Below, one piece after another: positions 50,125 through 52,466 of a DNA stretch of 52,466 bases. The position numbers were made by a program, and so were the translations under genes. The stretch's first letter is position 1, and the number at the start of each line of letters is the position of its first letter. The stretch is from positions 1 to 52,466 of the forward strand of contig PKEB01000002.1 in assembly GCA_002863125.1 (NCBI GenBank). Reading direction: 5' to 3'. This stretch comes from Flavobacteriales bacterium (lineage in GTDB: Bacteria; Bacteroidota; Bacteroidia; Flavobacteriales_D; Sanyastnellaceae). A model generated the notes under the pieces. That model was not told the origin of the DNA and did no database searches. It saw only the letters and a list, made by a program, of their open reading frames with translations.

Positions 50125-52466
50125 ATGCGTCTCTTTACAGAACCTTTAAGCGTAGGCGTCAAGTGCTACATCCGCATTTCACTGCTTTCCAGTTTATTTT
50201 TCTTATCTCCTGGACTGCAAGCTGGGGTATTTGAAGTGGCATCCGTTCCTGTAGTCTTGAATGACCAATACAAATTCACGCAATCCAGCGTTACGCCTGT
50301 TGTAATTGACCCTTTTTTCGATTATACAGATTACCAATTGCATCAGGTTTTTGTCCACACGGTGAATGAGACGGATTACATCAAACGCATTTTTGGCGAC
50401 GCTGATTACCCAGCAGGAGTCCATGCGCCAAATGGTATTTACAACAATTATTTTTGCGCAGGTCCTACTTCAGGTGGTGTTCCGCCACCTAATTTCATGA
50501 TTGGAACTTCCAATGCGTTCGAATTTGATTCTTGGGTAGGAATCGGTTTAACCTATTTTCCAGATTATGTGCTCGGAGAGGAAGATGTACTGATTGATGA
50601 AACAGCATCAAATCCCTGGTCAAACCATTTCACTTTGTCATTTGAGTCGAGCGGTAATTATGGGGCCTTGGACATTTTCATGGATGATGCGGAAAGCCAA
50701 GGCGGTTGGTACTTGGACAGCGATGATGCGACAAATGGTTACGCTGGTGATGACCACAAGGCCATTGTCATGCAGTTGATGACGACTGGCACGTTCACAT
50801 GGACTCTGAATGCTGAGATTTGGATTGACGGTGACCCAGATAATGCGATTATCGTCAGCCAGACTTACAACGGAACATCGCTTGAATCGCCAGTGATATT
50901 GGGTTGTACAAGCCCTACAGCCTGTAATTTTGATTCGTTTGCTAATACGGACGACGGTACATGTGAGTTCCCTGAAGAATACTATGATTGCGACGGAGCG
51001 TGTTTGATTGACCTCGATGGCGACGGAGTATGCGATGAACTCGAAATTGTGGGATGTCAAGACGATGCAGCATGTAATTACATGGAGGCAGCGACGGACG
51101 CTGGTGAATGTGATTATCCTGAGGGCTGTGAGTCTTGTTCGGGTGCGACTGACGGCACTGGATATGCCATTGACAACGACCAAGACGATGATGGCATATG
51201 TGACGGAGTAGACCCTTGCATTGGTGCCTACGATGCCTTTGGGGTTTGTAACGGTGATGGTACAATTCAAGGGGCCTTGGACAACTCTCTTGCAGGAGAT
51301 ACAATATCCATTCCAGCAGGCGCTTACATTGAAGCGCTGGTCATAACCCATTCCATTTACCTCATCGCAGAAGGGGAGGTGCTTTTGGATGTGTCGGGTT
51401 CAACAACGGGTGTTTCCATAGAAGCGGGTGTTTCGAATGTGTTGATTGATGGATTGGACATCACTGGAAACAGTTTGACGGGTAGCGGAATAACCATTAA
51501 TCCAGGTTGTGCTAATGTTGAGATTAGAGACAATTCAATCAGCCAAATCTTGCTGCCTGGAGGAGGGAATCAGTCACCATTGTCTTACGGCATTCTGTGC
51601 TGGGGCGATTCGAACCCAATAGCACCCCCTTCAGGTATTGTGATAGTGAATAACACCATCGAATCTGTTTTGGGTTCAGCCATTTCCCTTGGATCAAATT
51701 CAGAATCAGTCGAGATTCGTGATAATTCTTTCAATAACATTATTCCTGTTGATTATTTCGGTTCACCTCTTGCGATAGGTATACAAGCCGAACTTGCGAA
51801 CAACTTGGAAATCTTTGGGAACAGCTACTCGAATTTGCTACAGTCAAATAGCTTGGTGAATTGCACCAATGTTTCAATTCAGCAGAATACTTACGAAAAT
51901 TCTTCCTTGATGTTGCTCACGACATTTCCACATGATGCGGAATTTCTAGATGCTCCTTGGTGGTCTTCGGCCCTGTCATTGGGAGGAAGTGAGCTTTATG
52001 AAGTATTTGTGAATACGCCAATGGACCCAACGTATTTGTTAGGGCTCTCGCAGGGAATTAATGACTCGTCGTCCAATCCCGGGTGCACGAATCCTGCTGC
52101 GTGCAATTTCGATAGTGGCGCTCTTTCGGATGATGGATCTTGCATCATTCCGACGGGATGCGAATTATGCTCAGGTGAAACGGATGGTACCGGAACCATT
52201 CTTGACGTGGACAACGATGTAGATGCAGATGGCATCTGTGATCAAGATGATAACTGCACCGACACTTCAGCCTGTAATTACGATGACCCAATTAATTCGG
52301 CATGTCAGGTCAATGATGAATGCGGCGTGTGTGGCGGGACAGGTATCCCTGCTGATTATTGCGATTGCAATGGAAATCAGAACGATGCTTTGGGTATCTG
52401 TGGTGGCGCTTGCTTGGCTGATGTGGATGCGGACGGCATCTGCGATGACGCGGATAACTGCACCGA
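50125..52466 (+). CDS. Secreted modular protein, C-terminus outside the window
   Basis: The frame is open from ATG 50125 to the window end (780 residues). A signal peptide ends near LQAG (residue 37). Residues about 60-260 are a divergent copy of the unassigned domain (YQLHQVFVHT, IFGDADYP, FEFDSWVGIG, IVMQLMTTGTFTWTLN). GCTSPTACNF and GCQDDAACNY repeats with DLDGDGVCDELE calcium-like segments follow. Residues about 380-595 look like a right-handed parallel beta-helix (NVLIDGLDITGNSLTG, NVEIRDNSI, SVEIRDNSF, NLEIFGNSY: NosD/pectate-lyase-like rungs). More GCTN and VNDECGVCGGTGIP repeats come after. It probably binds or processes a polysaccharide, or acts structurally; unproven. Confidence 0.82.
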   Translation, partial: MRLFTEPLSVGVKCYIRISLLSSLFFLSPGLQAGVFEVASVPVVLNDQYKFTQSSVTPVVIDPFFDYTDYQLHQVFVHTVNETDYIKRIFGDADYPAGVHAPNGIYNNYFCAGPTSGGVPPPNFMIGTSNAFEFDSWVGIGLTYFPDYVLGEEDVLIDETASNPWSNHFTLSFESSGNYGALDIFMDDAESQGGWYLDSDDATNGYAGDDHKAIVMQLMTTGTFTWTLNAEIWIDGDPDNAIIVSQTYNGTSLESPVILGCTSPTACNFDSFANTDDGTCEFPEEYYDCDGACLIDLDGDGVCDELEIVGCQDDAACNYMEAATDAGECDYPEGCESCSGATDGTGYAIDNDQDDDGICDGVDPCIGAYDAFGVCNGDGTIQGALDNSLAGDTISIPAGAYIEALVITHSIYLIAEGEVLLDVSGSTTGVSIEAGVSNVLIDGLDITGNSLTGSGITINPGCANVEIRDNSISQILLPGGGNQSPLSYGILCWGDSNPIAPPSGIVIVNNTIESVLGSAISLGSNSESVEIRDNSFNNIIPVDYFGSPLAIGIQAELANNLEIFGNSYSNLLQSNSLVNCTNVSIQQNTYENSSLMLLTTFPHDAEFLDAPWWSSALSLGGSELYEVFVNTPMDPTYLLGLSQGINDSSSNPGCTNPAACNFDSGALSDDGSCIIPTGCELCSGETDGTGTILDVDNDVDADGICDQDDNCTDTSACNYDDPINSACQVNDECGVCGGTGIPADYCDCNGNQNDALGICGGACLADVDADGICDDADNCT

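Noticed and set aside
1-52466. Insertion sequences, prophage or integrative elements
   Set aside because: No transposase, integrase, phage structural gene or terminal repeat pair was seen on either strand.

Overview
The window looks like a chromosomal segment from a member of the Bacteroidota, most plausibly a Flavobacteriales-like, probably marine or aquatic bacterium with fairly GC-rich DNA. Four things point there: several secreted proteins end in type IX secretion (T9SS) sorting domains of type A or of the gliding-motility-associated type B; a PorP/SprF protein sits beside a SprB-repeat protein; Bacteroidota -7 promoter motifs (TAnnTTTG) recur; and ribosome binding sites are generally absent. 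The genus cannot be fixed from the sequence alone.

Layout. 1-4.1 kb holds a truncated ribB, then def with a small TPR lipoprotein, then the glycolytic pair fba-pgi. 4.2-13.0 kb holds two large modular secreted proteins around an SLC45/GPH-type sugar transporter. 13.1-16.5 kb has ribA, a DUF819 permease, an FKBP-type isomerase and yaaA. 16.6-21.8 kb has a T9SS type A cargo protein, threonine aldolase, an S46 (DPP11-like) peptidase and an unreported-size 42-residue membrane protein. 22.0-29.6 kb is a tightly packed four-gene operon: a secreted lysyl oxidase, a secreted CotH-type kinase, a PAPS-type sulfotransferase and a class IV aminotransferase. 29.6-34.6 kb has an EamA transporter, the fused isobutyryl-CoA mutase icmF and rluF. 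34.7-39.4 kb is a surface-protein cluster (SprB-repeat protein, PorP/SprF, small secreted protein). 39.4-45.1 kb is msrB, uvrA, an ECF sigma factor with a 56-residue downstream ORF, and a DEDDh exonuclease/GIY-YIG nuclease fusion. 45.2-50.0 kb has a cyclophilin lipoprotein, an outer-membrane protein, a secreted C1B peptidase, tRNA-Arg, a class I glutamine amidotransferase lipoprotein and a patatin. A further modular secreted protein runs off the right end.

Most interesting points. (1) The secreted lysyl oxidase keeps the copper-binding histidines and both residues that form the lysine tyrosylquinone cofactor in animal LOX; it carries a T9SS tail and overlaps a CotH kinase gene, so the operon looks like an extracellular protein-modification module. 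(2) A roughly 180-residue secreted domain that I cannot assign to a named family occurs seven times in four proteins across the window. (3) At least six genes have a perfect TAnnTTTG motif ending only 4-5 nt before the start codon, which suggests widespread leaderless transcription and helps fix start codons. (4) Two short genes (42 and 56 residues) are supported by context.
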